This document shows, piece after piece, positions 1 through 12,900 of a stretch of DNA of 64,000 nucleotides (its first letter is position 1; each line of letters opens with the position of its first letter). This DNA is from Echiichthys vipera (Eukaryota; Chordata; Actinopteri; Perciformes; Trachinidae), in the NCBI GenBank assembly GCA_963691815.1, contig OY829659.1, positions 13,898,184 to 13,962,183 on the forward strand, written 5' to 3'. Both the position numbers and the translations under genes were made by a program. The notes below the pieces were generated by a model. The model made no database searches. It was given only the letters and a program-made list of their open reading frames with translations, and had not been told where the DNA came from.

Positions 1-441
1 CATGAGCCATCTCATAATGATACAAATTTAGTTCCCAGACTCTGAGCAACGAAGACTTCCCGGGAAAAGCTTTGTGAGATGTGTTTTCATAAATTTGATT
101 TGGATGTAATCTGTTAGTTTGTTTTATTTAATCGTATATACCTTTGAGGATATTCAGCTCTCTTGGGACACCTCTTAAAGAATGGCAAGTATGGTTACTA
201 GTGAATTAACAGTAATGTGCAAAATACGGACCTAACCCACACTTTGAGAAAAAGGATCATGTCTGACTCGTATCTTAAATTCAGCTTCAAACCATAAATG
301 GTACAAAGCTCTCTCAAAGCTGTTGAGGGCAAACTGTCATTATTTCCAGAGGCATTCATTCAAATTCTGCTCCAACTTTGGAGAGCGATGTATATGTGGC
401 TCTGTTTTTTGTCTGCATTATTTTAGGTGTGTTTTTATTAC

Positions 442-1054
442 CTGTGCACCACACCCGCCCTGTGCAGGTGTTCTACAGCCAGCACCAACTGCCGAATGTA
501 TTTCTGAGTCTCCCGTTCGTCCAGGCGTTTCTTGTCGTAGATAAGGTTCATGAGGTTCCCGCCGGGACACAGCTCCATCACCAGGTAGTAGCTGTTCTCC
601 GTCTCCAGGATGTCCAGCAGCTGGGTGATGTTAGGGTGGCGGATCATCTGCTGGATGTGGCCTTCCCGCCGCAGGTTCTTGGTTACATATGAGTCCTTCT
701 TGGCCTTACGCTTGTCGATCACCTTCACCGCCACCTGGAGGAAATTGAAAGCGAAAAAGATTAGAGGTGAGGAACTAATTTTAGACTAATCACTGACTTG
801 GCAGCCGAAGTGTGGCTCTTGCTCTATAGGATTGTGAATTATACCCATGAAGAACAAAACACTAGTGCACTGCAGTGTCTTGGAGGGAGGTTTTCAGAGA
901 GAGCATGTAACAGGTGACAAGCAACTCCATTGCGGGGTGTATTACTCGACACTGACCTCTCCCTGACAGCTGCTCCCAATGTGGGGCAGCCCAGGCGCTA
1001 TAGGGCCCTGAGGCTGCAGGAAGGGGGGGTATATGTGTGTCTGTGTGTGTGTGT

Positions 1055-1114
<60 letters not shown>

Positions 1115-2353
1115 GGAGGGGTTACTGAACCATCATAAACTGGGGGAAAAGCAAATGTTACCCTTTCTGTTGAGAAGGTGCCAAGACCAAATGGACAGTT
1201 GATATTCCCCCCATTTGCCCCAGAGTGTGGTTGCAGCGTAACACACATGACGGGGGGTGGCGACAAATGTAGAAATGACACTGAGGAAGGGATTCAACAG
1301 ATTCCCAGGCAGATGTCTCTGCCCTTGTTGTCTCATTGAAGAAGAAACCTGCAGTCTCCTCATAAAAAGCCATGGAACATGTCCTGTATGACAAACACTT
1401 CCCTCTACAGCTAATTGCATTCAATAACGTACCCGTCTACTCTATTTCATCCTTTGCCCGCGTCTCCTTGTGTCCTGTCTAGACTGAGTTCAAGAGCGTG
1501 GCTACCATACACAGCAAATCATCTCAAGGAGAGACCACAGACATGGAAAGGCATGACCGGCGAAACTAATCACCATAACCATTAATGAAATGGTGAGGTC
1601 CAAAGTGGTCGTGTGTGCGCCGTCTCTTTCTTCTGTCCTTCAGCTTGTCGTTCTTTTTTTACTTTCGTCCTTTCATCTCTGATAATTGATTCACCTTATT
1701 CTCTTATAGACCATTTTTTACAGATGCTAATTAAACCTGGGTGTGTGTGTGCGTGTGTGTGTGTGTGTGCGTGTGGGAGTGTGTCTGTGTGTGTGTGTGT
1801 TGAGCTGTCACAATACAGTAACACAGGAGCTATGTTTATGCCAGGCAGTGTGGATAAGAGAAGCAGTGCTGGATATGTAAGGGGGGGTGGGGCTCTGTAT
1901 TTACAGTAGGCTAGTCTATATGTGGAGAGGGGGGGTTGGGAATATAGGGAGGGAGGGGGGGTGATGGGCCCCAGCCAGGGGGCTTCTGGGGGATTCAGTT
2001 GTTTATCAGGCGCCCCTCAGACAGAAAAGGGGGAGAGGTGGGGGGTATGGAGGGGAAAGTGGGTTACAGACATCAAAAACACATGAACATGACCTCCAGA
2101 GCCCCCTGACCATGACAGCACCATCTCTCACCTCTCCTCACTTTCATACCCCTGCCTGTAAACACACAAACACACACACGCACACACACACCCACACACA
2201 GTCTCTCATCCCTGCATCCTCAATGACTCTCTAGTGATGCTAAAAAAAGGATCTGGGAGACGTTCTGTTCTATATTTCCTTTACCCCTGACCAGCTTTTT
2301 GCTTAAATTAAACTCACTGCCCTGAGCTCACTCCCAGTGCCTGTTGGACCCTG

Positions 2354-2390
<37 letters not shown>

Positions 2391-3770
2391 GTGTGTAGAG
2401 AAAGGAAGAGCATGTGCTGTGCGCGGTTGTGTGATTGCCAGCGTTTGCATCATCCTCAACAAAGAGGTGAGGGAAGCGGAGGGGAGAGGGGAGGGGAGGG
2501 GAGGAGAGGAGCGCTTTCTTTTCCCCTCACAGAAACAAAACTGAAGGGGGGCACAGGATGAGCTAATATTTAATATGCTTTTATATACTTATTCTGTGGC
2601 ACATATTCTGTTTTACACATAAAAAAGACCTGGGTTTACAATGTGGGGATACATAAGGAGGGAAAAGGGGGCACTTGTTTTCCAATATGCAAATGTCCAT
2701 GGCTGCCCCTCAAAACAGCCTGGAGAGACAAAGGCAACCAGTGGCCAATGGTGGCCCATATCAAAGGGGGGGGAATCATAATGAGGCTGAAGCCTATTTA
2801 TCAAAGACATGATTTCATATGCAAGTAGCAGCTCTGTTCTTTCATAGGCCAGGCAATTTTCTCCCTCTGTCCCTATCACAGGCTTGCGCGCCCACAGCAG
2901 TGAGATCACCACCATGCAGCAGCAGACAAAGAAGAGGTCCAGGAAAAACACCAGAGTGCACAACTAGTTATCAAACACATGTCAGGAAAAAATACTTGCA
3001 GCCCCCTCAGTCTCTCTCACATGCAAAAAGTAAATATTGTCACTAGAGCTTGGCTAGAAAACAAGCCCTGCTGTGCTCTTGGCTGAGTTCAACAGCTGGT
3101 GATGCCTGGATGAGCTCATTAACAAAGCCTCACTTTGCAAACAGGGCTGATCACTTTCTCTGAGAAGGCTAATAACTGATTAGGCACTTTCCAGCATCAT
3201 AATGTACAGCTGAATTGTCATAAACAGCTGAGGAGTTTTTCTGTGGAGACAAGTGTAAGCTGACTGTCCACTGAAATGAAATTTGAAACCATATCACCAT
3301 TACCCATGCTGCATGCCACTCATGGTCTTACATGTTAAAAGGTATATCACAGTCAGAACAAACTGAGATACTTTTGTAAAATAAAAAAAGTTTTTTTTAT
3401 TTTTTAAAGTTGTTTGGAGAAGGGCAATGCATTCTGATAACATGTGATAGGATATGCACTTCAATAAAGCACATTAAAATATATTACACGCAATTTAACC
3501 AAACCCTGTTGCATTTCCACACTGTCTTACCTTTTCCCCGGTCAACGCATGGAGACCTTCTCTCACTTTGGCGAACGATCCTTCTCCCAGCTTCCTCCCG
3601 ATCAGATAGTTTCCGACCCGTTTGGTGTGGTAAAAGTTCTTGAGGATGTCCGCCGCAGGACTGCATAGAGAGGCCGGGATGACGCTGTCATTCCCGGCAC
3701 TGTTTGAGGTTTTCCCCTCATATAACCCGTGGCTGTTGTCAACTACCATGTCGATGTCTGCAACTGGCAT
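442..3770 (-). CDS. hunk: HUNK serine/threonine kinase, first two coding exons (partial)
   Basis: Hormonally up-regulated neu-associated kinase, an AMPK/SNF1-related Ser/Thr protein kinase. Two exons are seen. Exon 1 is 3531-3770 (80 codons, phase 0, donor gtaaga). Exon 2 is 442-734 (97 codons plus 2 nt, donor gtaat). Together they give about 177 residues. Exon 1 has a variable N-terminus, then RVGNYLIGRKLGEGSFAKVR with the glycine-rich loop GEGSFAKV (residues 62-69). Exon 2 opens with VAVKVIDK, whose lysine is the ATP-binding lysine. It continues through the alphaC region, RHPNITQLLDILETENSYYL and the hinge MELCPGGNL, and ends at GVVH with the arginine of the HRD motif split by the intron. 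The catalytic aspartate, activation loop and C-terminal part lie off the left edge. The start is the first Met after an in-frame TAA 30 nt upstream. Kinase-domain identity to human HUNK (recalled) is very high while the N-terminus differs, as expected for orthologues. The neighbours scaf4, sod1 and tiam1 support the assignment. Confidence 0.95.
1033..1113. repeat. (TG)n microsatellite
   Basis: About 80 bp of nearly pure TG dinucleotide inside hunk intron 1, with one GG interruption near 1055. Confidence 0.95.
1739..1800. repeat. Interrupted (TG)n microsatellite
   Basis: TG repeats broken by CG, GGGAG and TC interruptions, in hunk intron 1. Confidence 0.85.
2357..2387. repeat. (GA)n microsatellite
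   Basis: About 15 GA units in hunk intron 1. A second purine-rich GGGGA-type tract follows at about 2465-2510. Confidence 0.9.
2680..3250. promoter_or_regulatory. Candidate conserved non-coding block in hunk intron 1
   Basis: Repeat-free sequence of balanced composition. It contains an octamer-like word (ATGCAAAT at about 2688), ATTTGCAT-like and CCAAT-like words, a CAGCTG E-box near 3090, and homeobox-like ATTA words. This kind of sequence in the first intron of a developmental kinase is often a conserved element. I cannot align it here, so this is inference only. Confidence 0.25.
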
Positions 3771-4450
3771 GCCAGCTCTCTTGTCAAATGTCCCCTTTTA
3801 ACAAGGGAGGAAAAATACGCAGCTCGTCCCTCTCCCACCCCAAAGGTGGGTATTAAATGCTTAACGTCCGTTAAAGCGTTAACTCCGGTCTGCCTGCGTC
3901 TTGCCCCTAATAACAAATTAAGGGAAGCGGAGCTTGCGCCACCTGTTCGCCCAAAGCATCCAGTGCGCGCACTCAGCAGATTCCGATACAAGTCTTGATG
4001 AGTGTATCAGCTTAGATTGAAATGACATAGAAAACTGTCAGACTCAATCATGTAAAGTTATTAACTGACGCAACCTGTCTTAATACTTCATTACATAAAA
4101 ACAAATCTTTAGCTCAGTCAGGGGTAGGCTCTTACTCGGCTTCCCTACTCCATGCGTGAACGTCTCCCGAATAGTCTGCGTGGAGGCAGCGTGTTTTTCA
4201 GTTTGAACTGACTTTACCGGTCATATGGGGGTGGGCGTTTCTGAGTGTGATGGTAAAACACACACACGGCCCCTCACACCGTGGTGGTAGCCGGGGTTGT
4301 TTTCAATCCAATCAGCGCGGGCGGGCGGAGCACATGTGAGAACAAGGGGGACAACTCCACCCGGTACAGCTGCCCCGCCGTTCGCATGGTGCGCTCAGAT
4401 TGTACACGGCTATGAACAAAGAGTGCAGTTGTAGGCAGAAGAGAGAGCCA
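3771..4450 (-). promoter_or_regulatory. hunk 5' UTR and promoter region
   Basis: Sequence directly upstream of the hunk start, with more CpG than its surroundings. On the minus strand it carries an inverted CCAAT box (CCAAT on plus at 4308-4312) next to a GC-box-like gggcggag at 4323-4330. No TATA box is obvious. The transcription start is not determined by sequence alone, but the CCAAT/GC pair about 540 nt upstream of the start codon is the likeliest core region. Confidence 0.5.
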
Positions 4451-5779
4451 GCAACACTGTCACTACAGATATTTAGATTTTCTTTTTAATTCTTATAACA
4501 CAATTTCTGCCTGTGAATTTATTGTCAGGATAATTAAAGGTAGAATGGTGCGTAAAGGCTCCAAATGTGCATGCCATGTGCTGAGTGTGCACCACGCAGC
4601 CCTACAATGTCTTAATTACACTGGCATAGAATTGTGAAGTGATGTTCTATTGGCAATAAATGATCATGAATAAATGTTGCCTGTGATAAATGGTTAATTT
4701 AATGTAAGACGCGCCGTCATCTATTGCCATTGTTCATGGTGTTATTGTTTTTTTCCCCCGCTGAACTTGGAGTTCTGCCAACAATAGAAAGTTGTACTTC
4801 AGTACACCACCAGACAAAGACACATTTTCCTCCTGCTCATTGAGGTGTTCACTGGCCTAGGATGGTGTTCATCACTCAGAGGAGAACACCTGCAGGGAGG
4901 GGCAACAGTTTGAGACACATTTTTCTTCCTGCATTTGGCTCCAGCTCGGGTTCATCTCACCTAATATGATTTTTTTTAAATATATGCTGTCCTATAGGAG
5001 CTGAACAAAATAACAGAAACACCTGACATGTCATCCAGGAGAATGTCCCTGTATTACTGTACAATGTAAAATATATGTAGTTTTTTTTGCGTCTGTCAAA
5101 GAGGTTTTATATGAGGTTGTAGTTTCTGGCCTTAGCCTATACTGCATCAGATTTAGCATCAGGTTGTGTACAGGTGTATCCTGTTTTGTTCCTAGAAGGA
5201 GTAAGAAGAATACAGTATGCCCATACTTTGACTTGCCTGCTGGACCATGCTTTCTAGACACCAACCCAGACACCCAGACACGGAACCAAAAGTAAAAATA
5301 GCCTATACCACCATCTATTGGAGCATTTTTGTACTACAACAGCATGTTAGTACTACTTAAAGCACAATGTGCCTGCAGTCTTGCTGAAGTTTTTCATTTT
5401 TCATTCTGAATTTTCATTCATTCTTTAGATTATTTAATTATGACTTAAAGCAAGAATATTGGATTAGTTGTTTGTACTTGGAACCATCCATGAATGTGAT
5501 CTATTCAGGAAGAATTCAATTTAAATAACTTCTAAAAGTGTTGACCATATCATTCAGTACAGTTTAAACTTAAGAAGCATCACACTGATGTAAAAGTGAT
5601 TATACCTAGGCCTGTGTAGCTAATACATCTTAACCATAGTAAAGTAGTAAGTCTATGATCTTAACTTTATGACTTGGAAAAGCTTGGTTTACTTTAAAGG
5701 TGGGGCCTAGATGTTGTATTTTGTTCAGTCTTCATCCCAGAAACATCAAGTGGACTCAAGGACCACTTCGGTCAGTACC
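4451..5779. other. Intergenic, nothing recognised
   Basis: AT-rich single-copy-looking sequence between the hunk promoter and the LINE relic. No long reading frame, tandem repeat or RNA gene is visible. Confidence 0.6.
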
Positions 5780-6670
5780 ATGGTCGGTACACAATGCAAA
5801 TGCCCATTTCATGTACACGTATGAATGTCAATTTAGCAATATAATAAAAGCTATCCCTAAATGCCTGATTAATCTTATTCAAAACCAGCTGAAATATGAG
5901 AATTTACAACTTTAAAAAATACACACCTAGTGGATATTAAAAGTACAAACAAATTTAGAAGAGATTGCTCGCAGGAAGAGTTTCACCCTGTGAGACCGAA
6001 ATTAACCCTCCCTAAGTCAATTAGTCTCACTTAAAACTATACATCTGAAATTCCCAATACCACCCAAAGCAAAACAGGTGCATTTTGAAACAATGGATCA
6101 CGTGTATCCATCTAAAGATTTTCTACACCACAGATTTAACACTGACTTAGATGTATGTGTGATTTGTAAAAAGGCAATTTAAACCACAACACATATCTTT
6201 GGTGTGTTTAGTTACACATAGTTTCCGGGTGGCGGTGAAAAGCTGGCAATTTCTGGATCGAGCATTACAACTGATGAAATTACTCCACAAAGGGAAATTC
6301 AGAAGAAAATGACATGGTGAATGTGGTGATTATATTGGGGCGACATTTTTATTCCTAAAAACAAATATTTACCTCACTTCCTAGTATTTAAGAGATAATT
6401 TAACGCATATACGAAATCCCTTGATAAAAAGACAAGGAAGAAAGCAACAGTTTGAAAAAATACTATACTCAAATATAGGTTATCTAACGTGTACTGTTTA
6501 TACAATCATCTGTGGTATTGTAATGCAATATTACAAAGAAACACCTCGAATATAAATTAGTGTTTTGTTTTTTTAGCTGTTTTTTGTTGGTTTTGTTCGT
6601 TGCTTGACCTTTTATATAAGTCTTACGCCTGTCTTGTGTGTCCACATGCGAGAATGTAATAAGAATGGAT
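5780..6670 (+). mobile_element. Decayed L1-type LINE 3' end (ORF2 C-terminal remnant)
   Basis: One plus-strand frame (positions congruent to 5700 modulo 3) gives protein-like text broken by several stop codons. About 6066-6125 reads KAKQVHFETMDHVYPSKDFL. It is followed by a Cys-x-x-Cys motif and a Thr-Thr-His-Ile-Phe block (about 6140-6215). That order (KxxxVHFKxxHxxYP, then CxxC, then H-L/I-F) is the familiar C-terminal zinc-knuckle region of fish L1-like LINE ORF2. Upstream, near 5820-5912, the same frame reads like the segment before that region. A T-rich, TTTTTG-rich 3' tail follows to about 6670. It is a dead 5'-truncated copy. Confidence 0.7.
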
Positions 6671-6739
6671 TCACCTGTTTAACTGCACTACATGCAATGT
6701 GCTGAATTTTAAATACTCGTAAAACATAAACCAAACGCT

Positions 6740-6964
6740 TTCAATCCTTTGTAGCAGACCGCCACCCAGTGGACACAATCTCGAACAACACACCCGAATC
6801 CCATCATGCTTTGCCGTACCCGCCGACCCGAGAGCTACCGATGCTAGGCTAACTGTCGTTAGCTACCTGGGAGCGGACATGTTGTACCGACCCTTCCTTG
6901 AATAAACATCGCTCAAAGCGGGGAACCAGGAGTTAAGGGGAAGGCTAGGGAGCGTTGGGCAATC
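6740..6964 (+). promoter_or_regulatory. scaf4 promoter and 5' UTR region
   Basis: CpG-containing sequence immediately before the scaf4 ATG. It includes the word pair GGCTAAC and GTTAGC (about 6847-6864) and lacks a TATA box, consistent with a housekeeping promoter. The exact start site is unknown. Confidence 0.5.
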
Positions 6965-9900
6965 ATGGACGCCGTCAACGCCTTTAACCACGAGGTAAAC
7001 CGCCTTCAGGGGCTTTCTGAGACCCCGAAGTCACCGAGTCTGGTGGTGCTGGTCACGGTGCTGTGTTGCTCTGGAGCAGGGCCCACTGGTCAGTCCTGCT
7101 CGAGAGCTAGCCGGACTTGTCCATCTGAGTTAGCGTTTGTTTTGTAGCTACACTTTCAGTTGCTACTGAAACAAATGATACGCTATTCTGACAGATAGCA
7201 AGCTAACACAACCATAGCCAGCCCACATTGGTCCCAGTAACCTTGCACAAAGTTCGCAAGACTAACGTTGATGCTCGGCGTTATGTTAGCTTGTGTGGGA
7301 GCATGGTTAATGACATTAGTGTTGGTAACAATGCTACTACCCTGTTGTTATTGTCGCTCCTGCAAGCTCATACATGCAATGTTAAAAACTTCTTCGATAA
7401 TATGTTTATTTAGAAGATGTCACGCCAAGTTGCTGAAGGCCTGGAGACTGATGCTTGATTTCCACTTAGGTCGTCATGTATTGGGGTTTCTGCTCCTGGT
7501 CTCTTTTAACCCTTGAATGTAACAGTTGTCGTGGGTGGGCCCGCTGATGCTGAAGAGTAAACACAAACCTGTAATAGTATCATAATTGGCTATTCCTGGT
7601 ATTTTTAGTTATTTATTTATTCTGCACCAAACCAATTCAAACCCATATGATCTGTTTCTGAAGGTTCAAGAATAATGTCTTGCACTTTCAATAGCAGCTC
7701 TGTCTGGCACTGAAACTGACAAAGTAGTGGATGTTCATGGATGTAAAGCACTGTTAAGAATATATAATGCACACATGGGAAGTATATCAGTGTATACTGC
7801 ACACGCCTGTTACATGTACATCATTGATGAGTTTCTCTCAGACATTACCAATAACATTAGCTCAGAACAAGCTAAGCAATAACCTATTGTACCACGAAGC
7901 TATTAAGGCATTGGCCCCTGTCAACTTTGTATTATTTATTTCTGATGTATTTGCACCAACTGTAAAAGGCTATAGCTTGTCACTCTTCTTAATTTGAGTC
8001 ATGCTGCTGTGTATTGACCTCTTAGATCCTCACTTTAAAACAGTCAAAATGTACGATTGTCCTCTCAGTCCTCACAGAGGAGTTGTGAAATTCTCTTTTT
8101 CAACATCACATGACAGTTGAAGCGACTGCAGGTGTTCAGGCTTTGTAAGGAAAATGAAAGAGGTAAACAATGGAAAGGAGGGGAGATTTCATGAATTCAT
8201 AGTTTTTTTTAAAGCGCACTGCACTGTTACGGCAAAGCTTTCATCCCTGTACCTCCATCAGAGAGCAAACATACAACTATCACACATGACACAGAAGCAG
8301 TGAAAAAGCCCACTTAACCAACCGCAGCGCCATCCATCTACTAATAAAAGATCAGTAGTCCAATTTAACAAATCGCATGAAACCAAAAGCAATGGAGAAC
8401 TTGTTTTATTGACATCACCTCAGAAACCTCCCAAACACTGTCACCTCTGGGGCTACTCCATTATGGCAAAAATCATAATCATAATTATTTTGATCATTGT
8501 TGAGATCATGATTATTTAACACGACTACTCATCGATTTTTTTCAAAACATCATGCATTTATGTCACTTTTTTTCGTCTTTCTAACAGTGGACTTTCTTAA
8601 ACTTGAAATGTAATTCAACTGAAAAACACGTTTAAAAAAATACATAAAAAGGATTAGATAAATAAATAATATCTAAAAATACAGTCATTAAAAAAATCAA
8701 TTATGTTATGTTAGTGCACTAAACTTTTTTTCCCTCCTGTCTTATAACCCTCCTCTTCCCTCATATATATCATGTACTTGGTCTCTAGTTATTCTCGTTG
8801 ATGGATACCAAGCCCCCAATCTCTCGGGCAAAGATGATCTCCATCACCAAATCGGCCATCAAAGCTATGAAAGTAAGAATGAGTTTGTAATTTCTTCAAT
8901 TTTAGAAGGACTTCTGTATTTATTTGAACGATATTCTCTGTAGTATATGAGCCTATATCTAGATGATAACACGTCTCTCTTCCTTAGCTCTATAAGCATG
9001 TGGTCCAGATTGTGGAAAAGTTTATCAAAAAGGTGAGACCATCCTGTCTAAATTCAGTCATCACTTATGTTCACCTCATCAAACGTGAATAAACCTAAAT
9101 CTGTTTTCTCCACTTGCTCTCTCCAGTGTAAGCCTGAGTACAAGGTAGCAGGCCTGTATGTGGTGGATTCCATTGTTAGGCAGTCCAGACACCAGTTTGG
9201 ATCAGACAAGGATGTGTTTGGGCCAAGGTTCACCAAAAACATTACAGGGACCTTTGAGAACCTTTGCCTTTGCCCAATAGAGGAAAGGGTAAGAAAAATA
9301 ATACTTATTAATATTGTTGACTTTAGTGTTGTAGTCACAACTAGTGCCATTTATGACAAAATCCCTCACCTAAATCAGCTTCCTGTTTTTCCTCCTCCTT
9401 CACCTGTTCCCTTGCTTTCTTATTTTCACGTTGTAGAGTAAGATTGTGCGGGTGTTGAACCTGTGGCAGAAGAATGGGGTGTTCAAGATTGAGGTTATTC
9501 AGCCCCTCCTGGACATGGCAGCTGGATCTGGCAGCGCTGCCGCACTCTACACAGATGAAACAGGTAATTTGTGTGTTTGTACACAAAAGTAGTGAAGTCT
9601 GTAATATCTTTTAACATTTTGTTCAGTTTATCTTTATCTTACTTCAATGTTCCTAACTGCTGAGTTGTTACAGTTGCTTAGTGGAGAAATGTGTTAATGT
9701 CTTTTTTATATTTTATTATAAAATTTGAATAATTTTTTTTTATAATATTGCATAAAACAAGTTAATGTGGATATGCTTCAGTATCAGTACGCTGGTGTTT
9801 GAAGGCATCTGTGTGCAGCTCACACCCATGTCCATGCTTTGTCTCTCTCAGGTTCTTCCCCACCTCCAGTCAAAGAGCCAGATACTGAAGTAACGGAAAA

Positions 9901-12900
9901 CTCCACCACGACATCCACTGCTCCGCTGCAAAACTCTGATGCCTTTGCTGCTGTGGCACAGCTCTTTCAGTCCACGCAGGGTCAGCAGGTGGGTGTACCA
10001 GTAAAAACTCACATTAGCTTTGACCACAGTCATTTTGCTTGTATTATGCCTGCACATCTCTTACAACCTCACTCACTCTTCTTTCTTTGTCTGACACTGG
10101 CGTTTTTAGCTTCAACAGATGCTCCAGAACTTTCAGCAGCAGCCAGTGAAGCAGGACACCAACACTCCTCCTCCTGTCCATACCAGTCAAACACAGGCCC
10201 AAAACATCAGCGCTGGCCTGGGCATGGTCGCCCCACAACCACCTCTGCCCACCCTAGCCGCTCAGCAGAAGTCAGCCTTTGACAAGGTGGCGCTGCATTT
10301 TTGTATTTGCAAGCCATGAATAGCTAAATGTACTCCGAACACGTCAGATGCTAGGATCTGTTTGTGATTGGAGTATAAGTAATTTAAGGCTGTACAAGCT
10401 TGTCCATGTTAAAAATATAATTTTTGTACTTTGTACATTCCATTACCTTTCCCTTTGTCTCAGAAGCTGCTTGATCGTTTTGACTATGATGATGAACCAG
10501 AATTTGGAGAAGAGGCAAAGAAGGATGAAAACTCATCACAGCCCTCCTTGTAAGCCCATGATTTATAATACAGCAGCTCTGCAATGCCAAGAAGTGGGAA
10601 GCTCTGATTGATTTTTCAAAATGAACTTAAAGCTGTGCAGCTGATGGCGTTTTTTTTATTATCACAGTATGCAGCAGCCTCCAGCCTTCCCACAGCATAT
10701 GGAGCACTTTAAACCGCCAATGATTAACATGTTGCAAGACCATTCACAGCAGGTAATGAGTACAAACTTTTCCAATTGTCAAATAACTCATCTTCCCTTT
10801 TTTTCTGAAGTCTAACCATCTAATTCTTTGGTAGTTGTTTTAGCACTTTAAAATGCTAACAAATTTAAGCTCTCTATCACTACACCTATTTAAGCTTGTT
10901 TTACAACAATGATACCTTTACTGGAGTTCAAAATTAGAGAACAAATTATTAATACTTGATTCATCTGAAATGTTTTGTTAATTTTAGTGTTCAGAATTTG
11001 ATAGAATATCCGCTGTGGCTATACCGCTGCTGTCCTAGCATGTTTTTTTAAATAACCAAGGCACTTCAACAAAAAACATACATTTGGAATTTGATCTCCA
11101 TTGTATATGCTCTTGATTTATGGAAGGCAATCTTAATCTACAATAATACTTAAATTACATTAATAATACATAGGAAAAAAAATCAAATGTATGTAGGGAC
11201 AAATCTTTTTCTTCCTAATTAATATGTTTAGAAAACCCTGTTACAGGTGCATAATATTTATTCTCGTTACCTTTCTCAGGTTCCTCTCCCTCCAAATGGC
11301 CAGCTCCAGGCTTATGGTTTACCACCAGGACAAAGCTTTCCAGTTATGATGCCTCCTATTGGGCATGCTTTGCCAGGGCAGCCCCTCCCTGGTTCTACTG
11401 GGCCTTCAGGCTTTCCCGGGGGATACCCGCCCCACAATGCCGTCCAGCAACAACAGGTAGATTTAAAAATAGTACAAAGGAAATGTAAAATTTAATGTCA
11501 TTTTTAGGGTAATGCAAGCTAAGCCCCTTTCACACATGCGCTGCAAGTCGGACATCAAATGGGGTTTACCCTGCCAGTTCTCAAATGCAAAGACTGTTTA
11601 ATCTCTGAGTGAGCCTATGTGTAAAAAGAGCCGCTCATTGCCCGGCATAGTCACGGCGAGCGGGCAGACGTATTGATGACGTTTCTGTCACGCTGCGGCC
11701 TACATTACTCTGATGAAATCTGATGCCAGACATTTAAAAACTGCTTTATATCAATGTTTCAATGTTTACATCAAATCATAATCATGTATTTTACATTCCA
11801 TATCAGGATTTGTCAATGGATACGGACCGTTCATCTATGAGGGATGGCAGACATGGCCGACGATCACACTCTGGCTCCAGGTATTATCCGAAATGAGATG
11901 TGATGTGTCAAACTGAGTTTCTGTCTCAGCACTGAAAATTCATCAATCACCATTTATTTTAGTTTTAAGCATATAAGCTATCAGCGCCTAGTTATTGCAT
12001 ACATATCATGAGTTGAACTGCAGTCTTTTTAAAAAAAAAAAATCTTTCTCCAGGTCTCCAAAGCGGAGGAGGTCACGGTCTAACTCCCGTACACGACGAT
12101 CCAGGCACAGGCGATCCCGCTCGCGCTCCAGAGACCGGCGTCACCACTCCCCGCGCTCTCGCTCGCTGGAGCGCAAGGAGCGAGAGAAGGAGAGAGAGCG
12201 ACGGCAGAAAGGCCTTCCCCCACCCAAGAGCGAGACACTGAGCAGTGAGTCATAATCTGTTTATGGTCATATTTGTTGAAGTATTGTATATAGGCAGACA
12301 TAGACCTGAAATTGGCTATTATGTAGTAGTAGTTTGATGAAATGTTGGTGATTATTGAGTTTTTTCAAATAATATAATCCTTTTTTTTTGTATTTCTAAG
12401 TTCTTTTTCACCTTTCCTGTCTCCTTTTCAGTTTGCAGTACAACTCTCTGGGTGGGCCAGTTGGACAAGAGAACACAACAGCAAGATGTTGCCTGTTTAC
12501 TGGAGGAGTTTGGGCAGATAGAGTCGATCAATGTAAGTGGACTGATATAGATCGGTCAAATTGATCCAACTGTGACCACATCATGTGTTTGTAACAATAG
12601 CATTTGCAATTTTTTATCGTAAGATGAAAAAAAAAATTCTTTGTGTTTCTTTCGGTTATATAATATTTTATGTTTTTCATGCAAGTCATTACAAGGATAG
12701 TTCATAGCCCCTGCTTTGTTGTTAACATTTGATACTACATATAATATTTGCTTTTCCAAACTTGTGCCAAATATTGTGCTTGAAAAGAATGTAGTGCAAG
12801 CACCGTAGTCCAGTCTTAGGTAACTAAACAGAAACCACAATCTCTTCGCATTTTTCTTTACCCATGTGTGTCATCCTCTCTTGTTAAGATGATCCCTCCA

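Larger units (their letters stand above)
735..3530 (-). other. hunk intron 1 (no gene)
   Basis: A 2.8 kb intron between the two hunk coding exons, in phase 0, with GT-AG borders on the minus strand. It holds a long (TG)n array near 1033-1113, interrupted TG/CA tracts near 1740-1800 and 2162-2200, a (GA)n tract at 2357-2387 and a purine-rich tract near 2465-2510. It also holds a block of balanced-composition unique sequence at about 2680-3250 that could be conserved non-coding DNA. The reading frames here are short or microsatellite-driven and I see no gene in them. Confidence 0.8.
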
